This document shows, in pieces, positions 25,815 through 33,870 of a DNA stretch of 44,533 nt. The DNA is from Clostridia bacterium (GTDB lineage Bacteria > Bacillota > Clostridia > Christensenellales > Aristaeellaceae), in contig JAFRTK010000107.1 of assembly GCA_017427165.1 (NCBI GenBank), positions 1 to 44,533 on the forward strand, in the 5' to 3' direction. Below the pieces are notes generated by a model that saw only the letters and a program-made list of their open reading frames with translations, was not told the origin of the DNA and did not search any database. Position numbers and translations under genes: made by a program. Position 1 is the first letter of the stretch, and every line of letters starts with the position of its first letter.

Positions 25815-26955
25815 ACTCCAGCAGGATGCTGTTCTGAATATCCATTCCGCGGCGTGTCAGGAGCCAGCTGTCATCCTTCAGAACCAGAAGTCCCTGTGAT
25901 GCGAGGCGCCGGAGAACATCCCCGTAGAAGGCTTCCGGCGGGGCTCCGTGCAGGTCCCGGAAGCGTTTGCGGTTCATACCGGCAGTCATGCGCAGGGACA
26001 GCATCACGGTTTCAAAACGGGCTTCAGCAAGGGATATTGTCTCTTCGGGAACGGAAAAAACCGGAGAATGGATCAGCCGGTAATACTCATGCAATGTGTC
26101 CGGATTGGTTGTTCGGATACTGAATACTCCTTTTGGCCTGGAAGCAGGGCGGAGCATCGAGGCGGCAGAAAGGCCGAGCCCCAGATACGGAACCTGGTCC
26201 CAGTAACCGATATTATGCCGGCAGGCATATCCGGGCCGGGAAAAATTGGATATTTCATACTGCTCGAATCCGTTTTCTGCCAGAAGACGGATACAGAAGT
26301 CATACATATTCCGTTCTGAATCCGGATCCGGCAGTTCAAGGATACCGGAATCCAGCTGGGCAGACAGGGGGGTTCCATCCTCCGGAATCAGACCGTATGC
26401 GCTGATATGATCCGGACACAGGGATAAAGCAAAATGCAGCGTTTCTGCCCAGTCCTCCGCTTTCTGGCCGGGAATGCCGAACATCAGGTCGAGGCTGATG
26501 TTTTCCATGCCGGATTCCCGGGCGGCTTTCACGGAAGCAGCAACATCACAGGAACGATGAATCCGGCCGAGTGTCTGCAGGATCTGATCCTGAAATGCCT
26601 GCACACCAAAGGAAATACGGTTGATCCCCTGGGAGACGGCTGTATCCAGCCAGGCCGGGGTGACCGTGCCCGGATTGGCCTCCGTGGTAAATTCATGGAC
26701 CCGGGAAAAGTCCAGGATTGTTTTCAGTTCTGAAAGAAATGAACAGAACAGCTCTGCCGGTATCAGCGAAGGAGTGCCTCCGCCGATATATACGGTTTCA
26801 AGCGGCTCATTTATTTCGTGCTTCCGGAGCTGCGCCTCCCTGAGAACCGCAAAGAGGTAGCGTTCCATTTCCTGCTGACTGCAGCCGGGGAATGAAGTAA
26901 ACGAACAGTATGTGCATTTCCGGACACAGAAGGGGATGTGAATGTACAGTTCCAT
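25795..26955 (-). CDS. hemW: radical SAM family heme chaperone HemW
   Basis: The 386-residue protein has the radical SAM cluster motif CxxxCxxC in FCVRKCTYCSF near the N-terminus and the HemW/HemN core: YIGGGTPSLIPAELF, FTTEANPGTV, INRISFGVQAFQDQILQTLGRIH and SLDLMFGIPGQ. HemW delivers heme to target proteins in other bacteria; it is not the anaerobic coproporphyrinogen oxidase (known). Adjacency to lepA is the conserved Firmicute order (lepA-hemW-hrcA). AAGGAGC lies five bases before the ATG, inside the end of the upstream DUF1273 frame, and the two coding frames overlap by 145 bases. Confidence 0.92.
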   Translation of the reverse strand: MELYIHIPFCVRKCTYCSFTSFPGCSQQEMERYLFAVLREAQLRKHEINEPLETVYIGGGTPSLIPAELFCSFLSELKTILDFSRVHEFTTEANPGTVTPAWLDTAVSQGINRISFGVQAFQDQILQTLGRIHRSCDVAASVKAARESGMENISLDLMFGIPGQKAEDWAETLHFALSLCPDHISAYGLIPEDGTPLSAQLDSGILELPDPDSERNMYDFCIRLLAENGFEQYEISNFSRPGYACRHNIGYWDQVPYLGLGLSAASMLRPASRPKGVFSIRTTNPDTLHEYYRLIHSPVFSVPEETISLAEARFETVMLSLRMTAGMNRKRFRDLHGAPPEAFYGDVLRRLASQGLLVLKDDSWLLTRRGMDIQNSILLEFMEDRA

Positions 26956-27488
26956 AGCTGCTCCTTCATCAGGGCCTGGGAAGCGGGGCCTTCATACAGG
27001 TTGATGATATCCCGGGACTCAGACAGCGCATACCGGACCGTATACCCCGTACCGCCATCAAATTGCCTGAGATAACAGATACAGACGGAGGAGTGCCGTA
27101 CCATGAACCGGTTCCGGACGTGCATACATCCTCTGAAATAGGAGGGGGCCAGAACCAGTTCATCGTCAGCGGAATCCCGGATCCTCTCATATCTGCGGCG
27201 GTCTGCAGCAGACCAGTGAGCGGACTGATCGGCACATGGAATCGCCAGGAAGAGCCCGATATCCGGATGATTCGCACGGAAGGACAGGACTTCTTCCGCA
27301 GCCAGCGTATCAAAACCCAGAGCTCCGCCGCAGATAAACCAGCGGGAACCCTGCTCATAACACCGGAGAATGGCGTCTTTCAGGCGCAGCCGGATTTCCG
27401 GCACCCATTCCCGGTCAATCCGGCGGTGCCCGGTGAAACATACCGTATTCTGTTCAAGCCGCGGTGTTCCGCATCCTGATGCTCTCAT
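26811..27488 (-). CDS. DUF1273/SLOG-family protein (YpsA-like) with an out-of-frame tail
   Basis: The first 170 or so residues match the DUF1273 SLOG domain: NTVCFTGHRRI, the Rossmann-like loop FICGGALGFDTLAAEEVL, LFLAIPC, RNRFMVRHSSVCICYL and GGTGYTVRYAL. The family is thought to bind nucleotides; YpsA affects cell division in Bacillus, but its mechanism is unknown. The frame then continues about 48 residues beyond the domain, in another frame of the hemW 5' end, to a stop at 26811. That tail (from about residue 178) is Ser/Arg-rich and does not look like a domain. The gene begins one base after the lepA stop and lies in the six-gene minus-strand operon. Confidence 0.8.
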   Translation of the reverse strand: MRASGCGTPRLEQNTVCFTGHRRIDREWVPEIRLRLKDAILRCYEQGSRWFICGGALGFDTLAAEEVLSFRANHPDIGLFLAIPCADQSAHWSAADRRRYERIRDSADDELVLAPSYFRGCMHVRNRFMVRHSSVCICYLRQFDGGTGYTVRYALSESRDIINLYEGPASQALMKEQLWNCTFTSPSVSGNAHTVRLLHSPAAVSRKWNATSLRFSGRRSSGSTK

Positions 27489-27489
27489 A

Positions 27490-29289
27490 TCAATCCATTT
27501 TCAGAACGGCAAGGAAAGCCTCACTGGGAACCTGAACGGTGCCAAACTGGCGCATCCGCTTCTTGCCTTCCTTCTGCTTCTCCAGCAGTTTTTTCTTCCG
27601 GGTAATATCGCCGCCGTAGCACTTGGCCAGGACATCCTTCCGAATGGCCTTGACAGTTTCACGCGCGATGACTTTTCCGCCGATGGCTGCCTGAATCGGG
27701 ATTTCAAACATCTGCCGCGGAATCACGTCCTTCAGTTTTTCCGCAATTCCGCGTCCGCGGGCGTAAGCCTTGTCCCGGTGGACTATAATGGAAAAAGCAT
27801 CGCAGATTTCACCGTTCAGCAGAATATCCAGCTTGACCAGATCGCTCTCACGGTAATCCTTCAGTTCATAGTCAAAGGAAGCATAACCGCGGCTGCGGCT
27901 CTTGATCTGATCAAAGAAATCAAAGATAATCTCATTCAGCGGCATATCATAGTTCAGCTTGACCCGGGTGCCTTCATACTGCATATCCAGGAATATGCCG
28001 CGCTTGTCCTGGCAGAGCTCCATCAGTGTGCCGACAGAATCCTGGGGTGTATAGATTGTGGCATGCACGAAGGGTTCTTCCATGGATGCGATTTCACCCA
28101 CAGGCGGCAGGTTTGTCGGGTTATCAATCATCAGTTCGGTTCCGTTTGTTTTGATGACCCGATAGATTACGCTCGGGGCAGTGGTCACCAGGTCCAGGTC
28201 GAATTCACGTTCTAGGCGTGTGGTGATGATATCCATGTGAAGCAGTCCGAGGAATCCGCAGCGGAATCCATAACCAAGCGCCACTGAAGTTTCCGGATCA
28301 AAGGACAGGGAGGCGTCATTCATCCGCAGCTTTTCCAGGGCATCCTTCAGCGCGGTATAATCCGCTCCGTCAGCAGGATAGATACCGCAGTAGACCATGG
28401 GGGTCACATGACGGTATCCGGGCAGGGGAGCTGACGCAGGACGGTCAGCGTCCGTAATGGTATCACCTACACGGGTATCCCGGACATCCTTGATGGAAGC
28501 GGATACATAACCGACATCGCCGGCCTGCAGGGCATCGCACGGGGTGTATCCCGGGGTAAAGTGACCGACTTCCACTACGTCAAACTCGGTGCCTGTGGAC
28601 ATCAGACGCATTTTCATGCCGGGACGGACCGTACCTTCTTTGACCCGGATAAAACAGATCGCGCCGCGGTAATTGTCATAGAACGCATCGAAAATCAGCG
28701 CCTGAAGCGGGGCTGACGGATCTCCTTCAGGAGCCGGAATATGCCGGACAACCGCTTCCAGGACGTCTTTGATATTCTGACCTGTTTTGGCGGAAATACA
28801 CGGGGCATAGCTGGCATCCAGCCCGATGACGTCCTCGATCTCGCGGCGGACTTCTTCCGGGCGGGCGGAAGGCAGGTCAATCTTGTTGATGACTGGAATG
28901 GTTTCCAGGTTGTGCTCCAGGGCCATGTACACATTGGCCAGCGTCTGGGCTTCAATACCCTGGGTTGCGTCCACGACCAGCAGGGCGCCTTCACAGGCGG
29001 CCAGGGCACGGCTGACTTCGTATGTAAAGTCCACGTGCCCGGGGGTATCGATCAGATTCAGGATATATTCCTGCCCGTCTTCCGCCCGGTATTTCATATG
29101 AACGGCTTTGCTCTTGATGGTGATTCCGCGTTCGCGTTCCAGCTCCATGCTGTCCAGGATCTGATCCACCATTTCGCGCTGTTCAAAAACGCCGGTGGTT
29201 TCCAGAATCCGGTCTGCCAGTGTGCTTTTTCCGTGATCGATATGCGCGACGATACAGAAATTGCGGATTTTCCGCATATCATCCGCCAT
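27490..29289 (-). CDS. lepA: elongation factor 4 (LepA)
   Basis: LepA is a ribosome-associated translational GTPase. The 599-residue length matches the family. GTPase motifs are [17 protein letters not shown] (G1), GITI (G2), [10 protein letters not shown] (G3), VINKIDLP (G4) and ISAKTG (G5). The C-terminus carries the LepA-specific domain with [24 protein letters not shown]. The start lies in the minus-strand operon 16 bases after plsY. It is followed one base later by the DUF1273 gene and then hemW. Confidence 0.98.
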   Translation of the reverse strand: MADDMRKIRNFCIVAHIDHGKSTLADRILETTGVFEQREMVDQILDSMELERERGITIKSKAVHMKYRAEDGQEYILNLIDTPGHVDFTYEVSRALAACEGALLVVDATQGIEAQTLANVYMALEHNLETIPVINKIDLPSARPEEVRREIEDVIGLDASYAPCISAKTGQNIKDVLEAVVRHIPAPEGDPSAPLQALIFDAFYDNYRGAICFIRVKEGTVRPGMKMRLMSTGTEFDVVEVGHFTPGYTPCDALQAGDVGYVSASIKDVRDTRVGDTITDADRPASAPLPGYRHVTPMVYCGIYPADGADYTALKDALEKLRMNDASLSFDPETSVALGYGFRCGFLGLLHMDIITTRLEREFDLDLVTTAPSVIYRVIKTNGTELMIDNPTNLPPVGEIASMEEPFVHATIYTPQDSVGTLMELCQDKRGIFLDMQYEGTRVKLNYDMPLNEIIFDFFDQIKSRSRGYASFDYELKDYRESDLVKLDILLNGEICDAFSIIVHRDKAYARGRGIAEKLKDVIPRQMFEIPIQAAIGGKVIARETVKAIRKDVLAKCYGGDITRKKKLLEKQKEGKKRMRQFGTVQVPSEAFLAVLKMD

Positions 29290-29305
29290 GATTGTACCTC
29301 CGGTC

Positions 29306-29947
29306 TTACTTTGATTTGAAGCGAAGCTTATTTTCCGTTCCTTTCAGGAGACGTCCGATATTTGCATGATGGCGTGCCACGCAGATGACTGCAAGCAGCA
29401 CGGACCAGATGATGACATACAGGCGGTATTCGCCCTGGTAAGTCAGGGAAACGAGAACTGAAAAAGAAGTCAGAAGGAACATGCTGCCCAGGGAAATATA
29501 CCGCGTAATGACAATCAGCGCGATCGTCAGGACGAAACAGATCAGCGCAGGAACCGGGAAACAGTAAAGCAGCACGCCGCAGCTGGCTGCAACACCTTTT
29601 CCGCCCCGGAACCGGTAATAGACAGGCCAGTTGTGTCCGATGATACAGAACAGGCCGGCTGCCAGGCAGGCCATATGGTCACCGGTCAGCAGCTGGGCGA
29701 TGAGGCAGGAAAACACGGATTTCAGGGAATCCCCGGCGAATGTGATCAGGCCGAATTTCCAGCCCATGGTCCGCTGTACATTGCTGGCGCCGGTATTTCC
29801 GCTGCCGACCTTCCGGAGATCGGGACCGCCGGCAAACCGCGCGACAATCAGTCCGAACGAAACGGAGCCGAGCAGGTAAGCAATTACACAGGAAAGCAGG
29901 ACGAGCCAGGGCTTTTCAGTAAAAACAGCAGGAATCATACGAATCAT
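29306..29947 (-). CDS. plsY: glycerol-3-phosphate acyltransferase PlsY
   Basis: PlsY transfers acyl groups from acyl-phosphate to glycerol-3-phosphate, the first step of phospholipid synthesis, in the inner membrane. The 213-residue protein has several hydrophobic segments and the family motifs [58 protein letters not shown] and the C-terminal [17 protein letters not shown]. The ATG at 29947 overlaps the der stop codon (ATGA); a second Met lies three codons later. der-plsY is a common clostridial pairing. Confidence 0.96.
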   Translation of the reverse strand: MIRMIPAVFTEKPWLVLLSCVIAYLLGSVSFGLIVARFAGGPDLRKVGSGNTGASNVQRTMGWKFGLITFAGDSLKSVFSCLIAQLLTGDHMACLAAGLFCIIGHNWPVYYRFRGGKGVAASCGVLLYCFPVPALICFVLTIALIVITRYISLGSMFLLTSFSVLVSLTYQGEYRLYVIIWSVLLAVICVARHHANIGRLLKGTENKLRFKSK

Positions 29948-31269
29948 TTTTTCCTTTCGCGCAGGATAAACCGGATAGGTGTACCGGTAAAATCAAAAGT
30001 TTTCCGGAAATAGTTTTCCAGGTAGCGTTCGTACGAGAAGACCATCAGGGTTTCATCATTCACAAACAGGACAAATGTCGGGGGCTGAATATCACACTGC
30101 GTGGCGTAATAGATTTTCAGCCTGCGTGTTCCCTGGATCGGCGGCTGGAGGGCGTTCATCGCGTCGTTCAGCACGTCGTTCAGCACACCGGTGGTAATCC
30201 GGCGGCAGGATGTTTCGTATACGGCCTTTACGGTCTGGAATACTGTATTGACCCGCTGGCCGGACTTGGCAGAGATACAGAGTACCGGGGCATAATCCAT
30301 GAACTTCAGGGCGGAAAGGACTTCCTTCTGGTATTTTTCGAATGTGCCCGTCTCTTTTTCAATCAGATCCCATTTATTGACGATGATGACAACGCCTTTT
30401 CCTTCTTCATGGATCAGTCCGGCGATTTTCGTGTCCTGTTCAGTAACGCCGTCTTCGGCATTGATCAGGAGCAGTGCGACATCGCAGCGGCGGATAGCGG
30501 CGACAGAACGCAGGACACTGAAATGCTCCAGCGATTCATCCTCAACCGAGCGCTTTCTGCGCATACCGGCGGTATCGATGATATTGTAGGATGTACCGTC
30601 CTCCGCGGTATAGGGCGTATCAATCGCATCCCGCGTGGTGCCCGGGATATCGGATACCATGGTCCTTTCCTGGCCGAGTAGACGATTGGTCAGGGAGCTT
30701 TTTCCCACATTCGGCCGGCCGACGATTGCAACCTGAATCGGGGAGGATTCATCCGCTGCTTCGCCTGTATCCTCCGGGAACAGGCGGATGATCTCATCCA
30801 GCAGGTCACCGAATCCCAGCATATTGACGCTGCTGATTCCGATCGGGTCGCCGAGCCCCAGTTCATAGAACTCATACATCTGGTCGTTCAGGCCCATGTA
30901 GTCGATTTTGTTGACAACCAGCAGGACCGGCTTGCCGGTGCGGCGCAGCAGGTTGGCCACATCACGGTCGTCATCGGTCAGACCGTCCCGTGCATCGGTA
31001 AAAAAGCAGATGACATCCGCCAGGTCCATGGCGACCTGAGCCTGGGCACGCATCTGGCTGAGCAGTTCATCATCGCTTTTCGGATCAATACCGCCGGTAT
31101 CGATCAGTGTGAAGGAATGGCCGAGCCACTCCACATCGGCATGAACCCGGTCACGCGTTACACCGGGCGTATCCTCCACGATACTGATCCGTTTCCCGGC
31201 CATTTTATTGAAAAAGGTGGATTTGCCGACGTTTGGACGTCCGACAATTGCGACAAGCGGTTTGCTCAT
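29944..31269 (-). CDS. der: ribosome biogenesis GTPase Der (EngA)
   Basis: Der has two tandem Era-like GTPase domains and a KH-like C-terminal domain and is needed for 50S assembly. The 441-residue protein shows G1 twice: VGRPNVGKSTFFNKM at the N-terminus and VGRPNVGKSSLTNRL near residue 180. DTGGI and DTAGM supply the G3 motifs, and NKID and NKWD the G4 motifs. The ATG overlaps the stop of the upstream DUF512 gene, and the plsY start overlaps its own stop, so three genes are translationally coupled. Confidence 0.98.
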   Translation of the reverse strand: MSKPLVAIVGRPNVGKSTFFNKMAGKRISIVEDTPGVTRDRVHADVEWLGHSFTLIDTGGIDPKSDDELLSQMRAQAQVAMDLADVICFFTDARDGLTDDDRDVANLLRRTGKPVLLVVNKIDYMGLNDQMYEFYELGLGDPIGISSVNMLGFGDLLDEIIRLFPEDTGEAADESSPIQVAIVGRPNVGKSSLTNRLLGQERTMVSDIPGTTRDAIDTPYTAEDGTSYNIIDTAGMRRKRSVEDESLEHFSVLRSVAAIRRCDVALLLINAEDGVTEQDTKIAGLIHEEGKGVVIIVNKWDLIEKETGTFEKYQKEVLSALKFMDYAPVLCISAKSGQRVNTVFQTVKAVYETSCRRITTGVLNDVLNDAMNALQPPIQGTRRLKIYYATQCDIQPPTFVLFVNDETLMVFSYERYLENYFRKTFDFTGTPIRFILRERKK

Positions 31270-32597
31270 GATTCAACCTCCGGTCCGCGAAGCGCGCGGA
31301 TAAAAGCATCTCCTGTATTGGCAACAACGGTAATGGGTTTTCCGACGAGCTGCCGGACTTCCTCCAGTGTCATATCATCCAGGAACCGGTCCGTCTGCTC
31401 CCGCAGCATGGTTCCTGAAATCAGGACGCGGTCGAATGTATGGGATTTCAGGGCATCCACGAGATCCCGGCCGACGATCAGGCCGGTTACCGTGATGGAC
31501 TCCCCGAAAAAACGGTTGGGAACAGCAATAACCTCCACGCTGGTGCCGGGCGGCGCGTAGCGTTCAGCCAGGTCACGGATAAACGGCTGAGCTGAAACGC
31601 CTGTCGGGATGATCAGCCGTTCACCGTGAACAGGCTGATCCGCCAAAACAGCAGAATCAGCGGCTTCATCATCTGCAGCGGATTCACATTCCTTTTCCAG
31701 AAGACGCAGCATTCCGACACCGTTTTCAATCTGCGGATAATCCTCATAGTCATTGTCTTCCGGAAGCGGCTTCCCGGCGATGCAGTAGAATTCATCGGAA
31801 GGGAATACGAACCGGGTACCGAAGTCACGGAGGTACTGCTCCTGGAAGGACTCACAGAGGCGGATGACTTCTTCTGCCTTTTCCGGGGTAACGCACTGCA
31901 TGGGGGTCAGGCCTTCCCGGTGGCTGGTCATACCGATCGGTACAATTGCAAGCGAGCAGGCAGCCGGGAAGAGGGAAGCGGTATCCTCAATGGTTCGGGC
32001 CAGGATATCACCGTCATTGATACCCGGGCAGAGGACAACCTGTCCGTGAAACTGAATTCCGTGATCGCGGAGCAGGCGGAGCCGTTCCATGATATTTCCC
32101 GCATTGGGATTCCGGAGCAGGCGGACCCGGGTTTCGGGATCGGTAGCGTGAATGGAGATAAAAAGCGGGGATGCTTTCCGCTGGAGTATCCGGGTAAATT
32201 CCTTGTCATCCACATTGGTCAGGGTGACATAATTGCCCATCATCATACTGAGACGCCAGTCATCGTCCTTGACATACAGGGTATTCCGCATGCCCTCCGG
32301 CATCTGGTCAATAAAGCAGAAAAGACAATGATTACGGCAGTGGCGCGGTTTCAGGGCGACCGTTTCATCCAGGCAGAGTCCGAGCGGTTCCCAGGGGGAT
32401 TTATAGATAAATACCTGACGCGGTGATCCGTCGGTGCCGATCAGGTCCAGCGTGAGACGGGAAGCGGAAGTGAGCGCCTGATAATCAATCTCGTCGATGA
32501 TTTTCTCGCCGTTGACAGATTCCAGCTTTTCGCCGGCCCTGATTCCGGCTTTATCGGCCGGTGAACGGCCGGTAACCGCCAGGATTGGTATTGCCAA
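31266..32597 (-). CDS. DUF512 family PDZ/radical-SAM-like protein
   Basis: The 443-residue protein has an N-terminal PDZ-like domain (about 1-70: LAVTGRSPADKAGIRAGEKLESVNG) and a cysteine motif CRNHCLFCFIDQMPEGMR (about 85-105) resembling a radical SAM cluster site. A long DUF512 region follows to the C-terminus. The family sits next to der in many clostridia and has no established function. TTG 32597 is chosen because GGGAGGGAG lies about four to seven bases upstream. The ATG at 32618 precedes that Shine-Dalgarno and would need none. It is first in the six-gene minus-strand operon. Confidence 0.88.
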   Translation of the reverse strand: MAIPILAVTGRSPADKAGIRAGEKLESVNGEKIIDEIDYQALTSASRLTLDLIGTDGSPRQVFIYKSPWEPLGLCLDETVALKPRHCRNHCLFCFIDQMPEGMRNTLYVKDDDWRLSMMMGNYVTLTNVDDKEFTRILQRKASPLFISIHATDPETRVRLLRNPNAGNIMERLRLLRDHGIQFHGQVVLCPGINDGDILARTIEDTASLFPAACSLAIVPIGMTSHREGLTPMQCVTPEKAEEVIRLCESFQEQYLRDFGTRFVFPSDEFYCIAGKPLPEDNDYEDYPQIENGVGMLRLLEKECESAADDEAADSAVLADQPVHGERLIIPTGVSAQPFIRDLAERYAPPGTSVEVIAVPNRFFGESITVTGLIVGRDLVDALKSHTFDRVLISGTMLREQTDRFLDDMTLEEVRQLVGKPITVVANTGDAFIRALRGPEVES

Positions 32598-32633
32598 GGT
32601 ACTCCCTCCCATCTCCATAACATTCCAGAATAT

Positions 32634-32662
32634 ATTATGCTGAATCGTACGTTTGTTGTCAA
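32634..32662 (-). promoter_or_regulatory. promoter of the DUF512-der-plsY-lepA-DUF1273-hemW operon
   Basis: On the minus strand a perfect TTGACA (32662-32657), 17 bases and CATAAT (32639-32634). It faces the DUF512 gene with a leader of about 30 bases. Confidence 0.85.
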
Positions 32663-32683
32663 GAACGGCGGCGGGATGCGATG

Positions 32684-32712
32684 TTGTAATTTTGGGGGGT
32701 TAATGATATGAT
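32684..32712 (+). promoter_or_regulatory. promoter of the MreB-like gene
   Basis: TTGTAA (32684-32689) and TATGAT (32707-32712) are 17 bases apart, about 60 bases before the gene. Confidence 0.6.
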
Positions 32713-32771
32713 GTATCCATTATCCGGAAGCCGGGTAATGGATTCTATACAGGGTTGAAAGGTGCAGGCAG

Positions 32772-33782
32772 ATGGCACAGGCAGCAGGCGATCTCGGAAT
32801 CGATCTGGGAACTTCCAATGTCGTGGTATACATGAAGGGGCGCGGTGTGATATTCCGTGAGCCTTCGGTTGTGGCTGTTGACAGGGAGACAAACAATATT
32901 ATTGCTTTCGGCACGGAAGCCTACCGGATGATCGGAAGGGCGCCGTCCAATGTCAGCATCATCCGGCCGCTGGCCCAGGGCGAGATGATTGACTTTGAGC
33001 TGACAAACTCCATGCTGCGCTACTATATCACCAGTATCACGGGGAAGCGTTTTCTGGCCCGCCCGCGTGCCGTGATGGCCGTTCCGTCCGGAGTCAAGGA
33101 AATGGAGAAAAAGGCTCTGGTTTCCGCCATGTTTGATGCAGGCCTTCGGAGGACCCAGCTGCTGGACCGGACGATTGCCGCCGCACTGGGAGCCCAGCTG
33201 AACTTTCTGGGTTCCTATGGCAGCCTGGTTGCGGATATGAGTGCGGGAGGCACAGATCTTGCGGTACTCTGCAACAGCGCAGTGACAGTGATGAGCTCTG
33301 TACCTGTCGGCGGGGATCATTTTGATGATTCGGTGATCCGGTATCTCCGGAAAAAACATAACCTGCTGATTGGCGAAAGAACGGCGGAGCAGGTGAAAAT
33401 GACACTCGGCGGCGCAGTCAGGCGTAATCCGAAGGTTGTGATGGATGTGACCGGGCGGAACCTGATTTCCGGCCTTCCGAAAACACTTGCCATCGATTCG
33501 GATGAAATTTACGAAGCCCTGGTGGATAATGTCAACGAGCTGATTGAGGGAGTCCAGGTAGTCATCGAACGGACTCCGCCCCAGCTGGCATCTGATATCT
33601 TCGAAGGCGGCCTGACACTGACCGGCGGCGCTTCCGGGCTGTATGGACTGGCTGAATGCATCAGTGATGTGCTGAAAATCCCATGTCACGTGGCACAGGA
33701 TGCCAAGGACTGTGTGGTGCTCGGATGCGCCAAGGTGCTGATGAATCCTGCCGGCATGCGCCACCTGCTGGAACGGGCCTGA
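32772..33782 (+). CDS. divergent MreB/Mbl-like actin homologue
   Basis: The 336-residue protein aligns with MreB from end to end: GDLGIDLGTSNVVVY (phosphate loop 1), FREPSVVAVDR, RPLAQGEMIDFELTNSML and VMAVPSGVKEMEKKALVSAM. Later it has LTLTGGASGLYGLAECISDVLKIPCHVAQDAKDCVVLGCAKVL. Several residues that are nearly invariant in MreB differ. The segment normally IEEPMAAAIG reads LDRTIAAALG (about 131-140), and the second phosphate loop, normally DIGGGTT, reads DMSAGGT (155-161). So ATP hydrolysis may be altered or lost (inference). It stands alone, without mreC or mreD, with its own promoter and terminator. It is probably an accessory paralogue rather than the main MreB. Confidence 0.88.
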   Translation: MAQAAGDLGIDLGTSNVVVYMKGRGVIFREPSVVAVDRETNNIIAFGTEAYRMIGRAPSNVSIIRPLAQGEMIDFELTNSMLRYYITSITGKRFLARPRAVMAVPSGVKEMEKKALVSAMFDAGLRRTQLLDRTIAAALGAQLNFLGSYGSLVADMSAGGTDLAVLCNSAVTVMSSVPVGGDHFDDSVIRYLRKKHNLLIGERTAEQVKMTLGGAVRRNPKVVMDVTGRNLISGLPKTLAIDSDEIYEALVDNVNELIEGVQVVIERTPPQLASDIFEGGLTLTGGASGLYGLAECISDVLKIPCHVAQDAKDCVVLGCAKVLMNPAGMRHLLERA

Positions 33783-33817
33783 TGATATTCATCTGATCCT
33801 GAAACCGTAATATTATA

Positions 33818-33859
33818 AAAGACCTCCTTCACGGTAACCGTGTGAAGGAGGCCTTTTTG
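33818..33859. terminator. bidirectional intrinsic terminator
   Basis: CCTCCTTCAC / GTGAAGGAGG (10 perfect pairs, 33824-33833 and 33843-33852) is followed by CCTTTTT on the plus strand and by TCTTTTAT on the minus strand. It lies between the convergent MreB-like gene and the acyl-CoA synthetase fusion gene and can serve both. Confidence 0.9.
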
Positions 33860-33870
33860 ATTTCCTGCGG

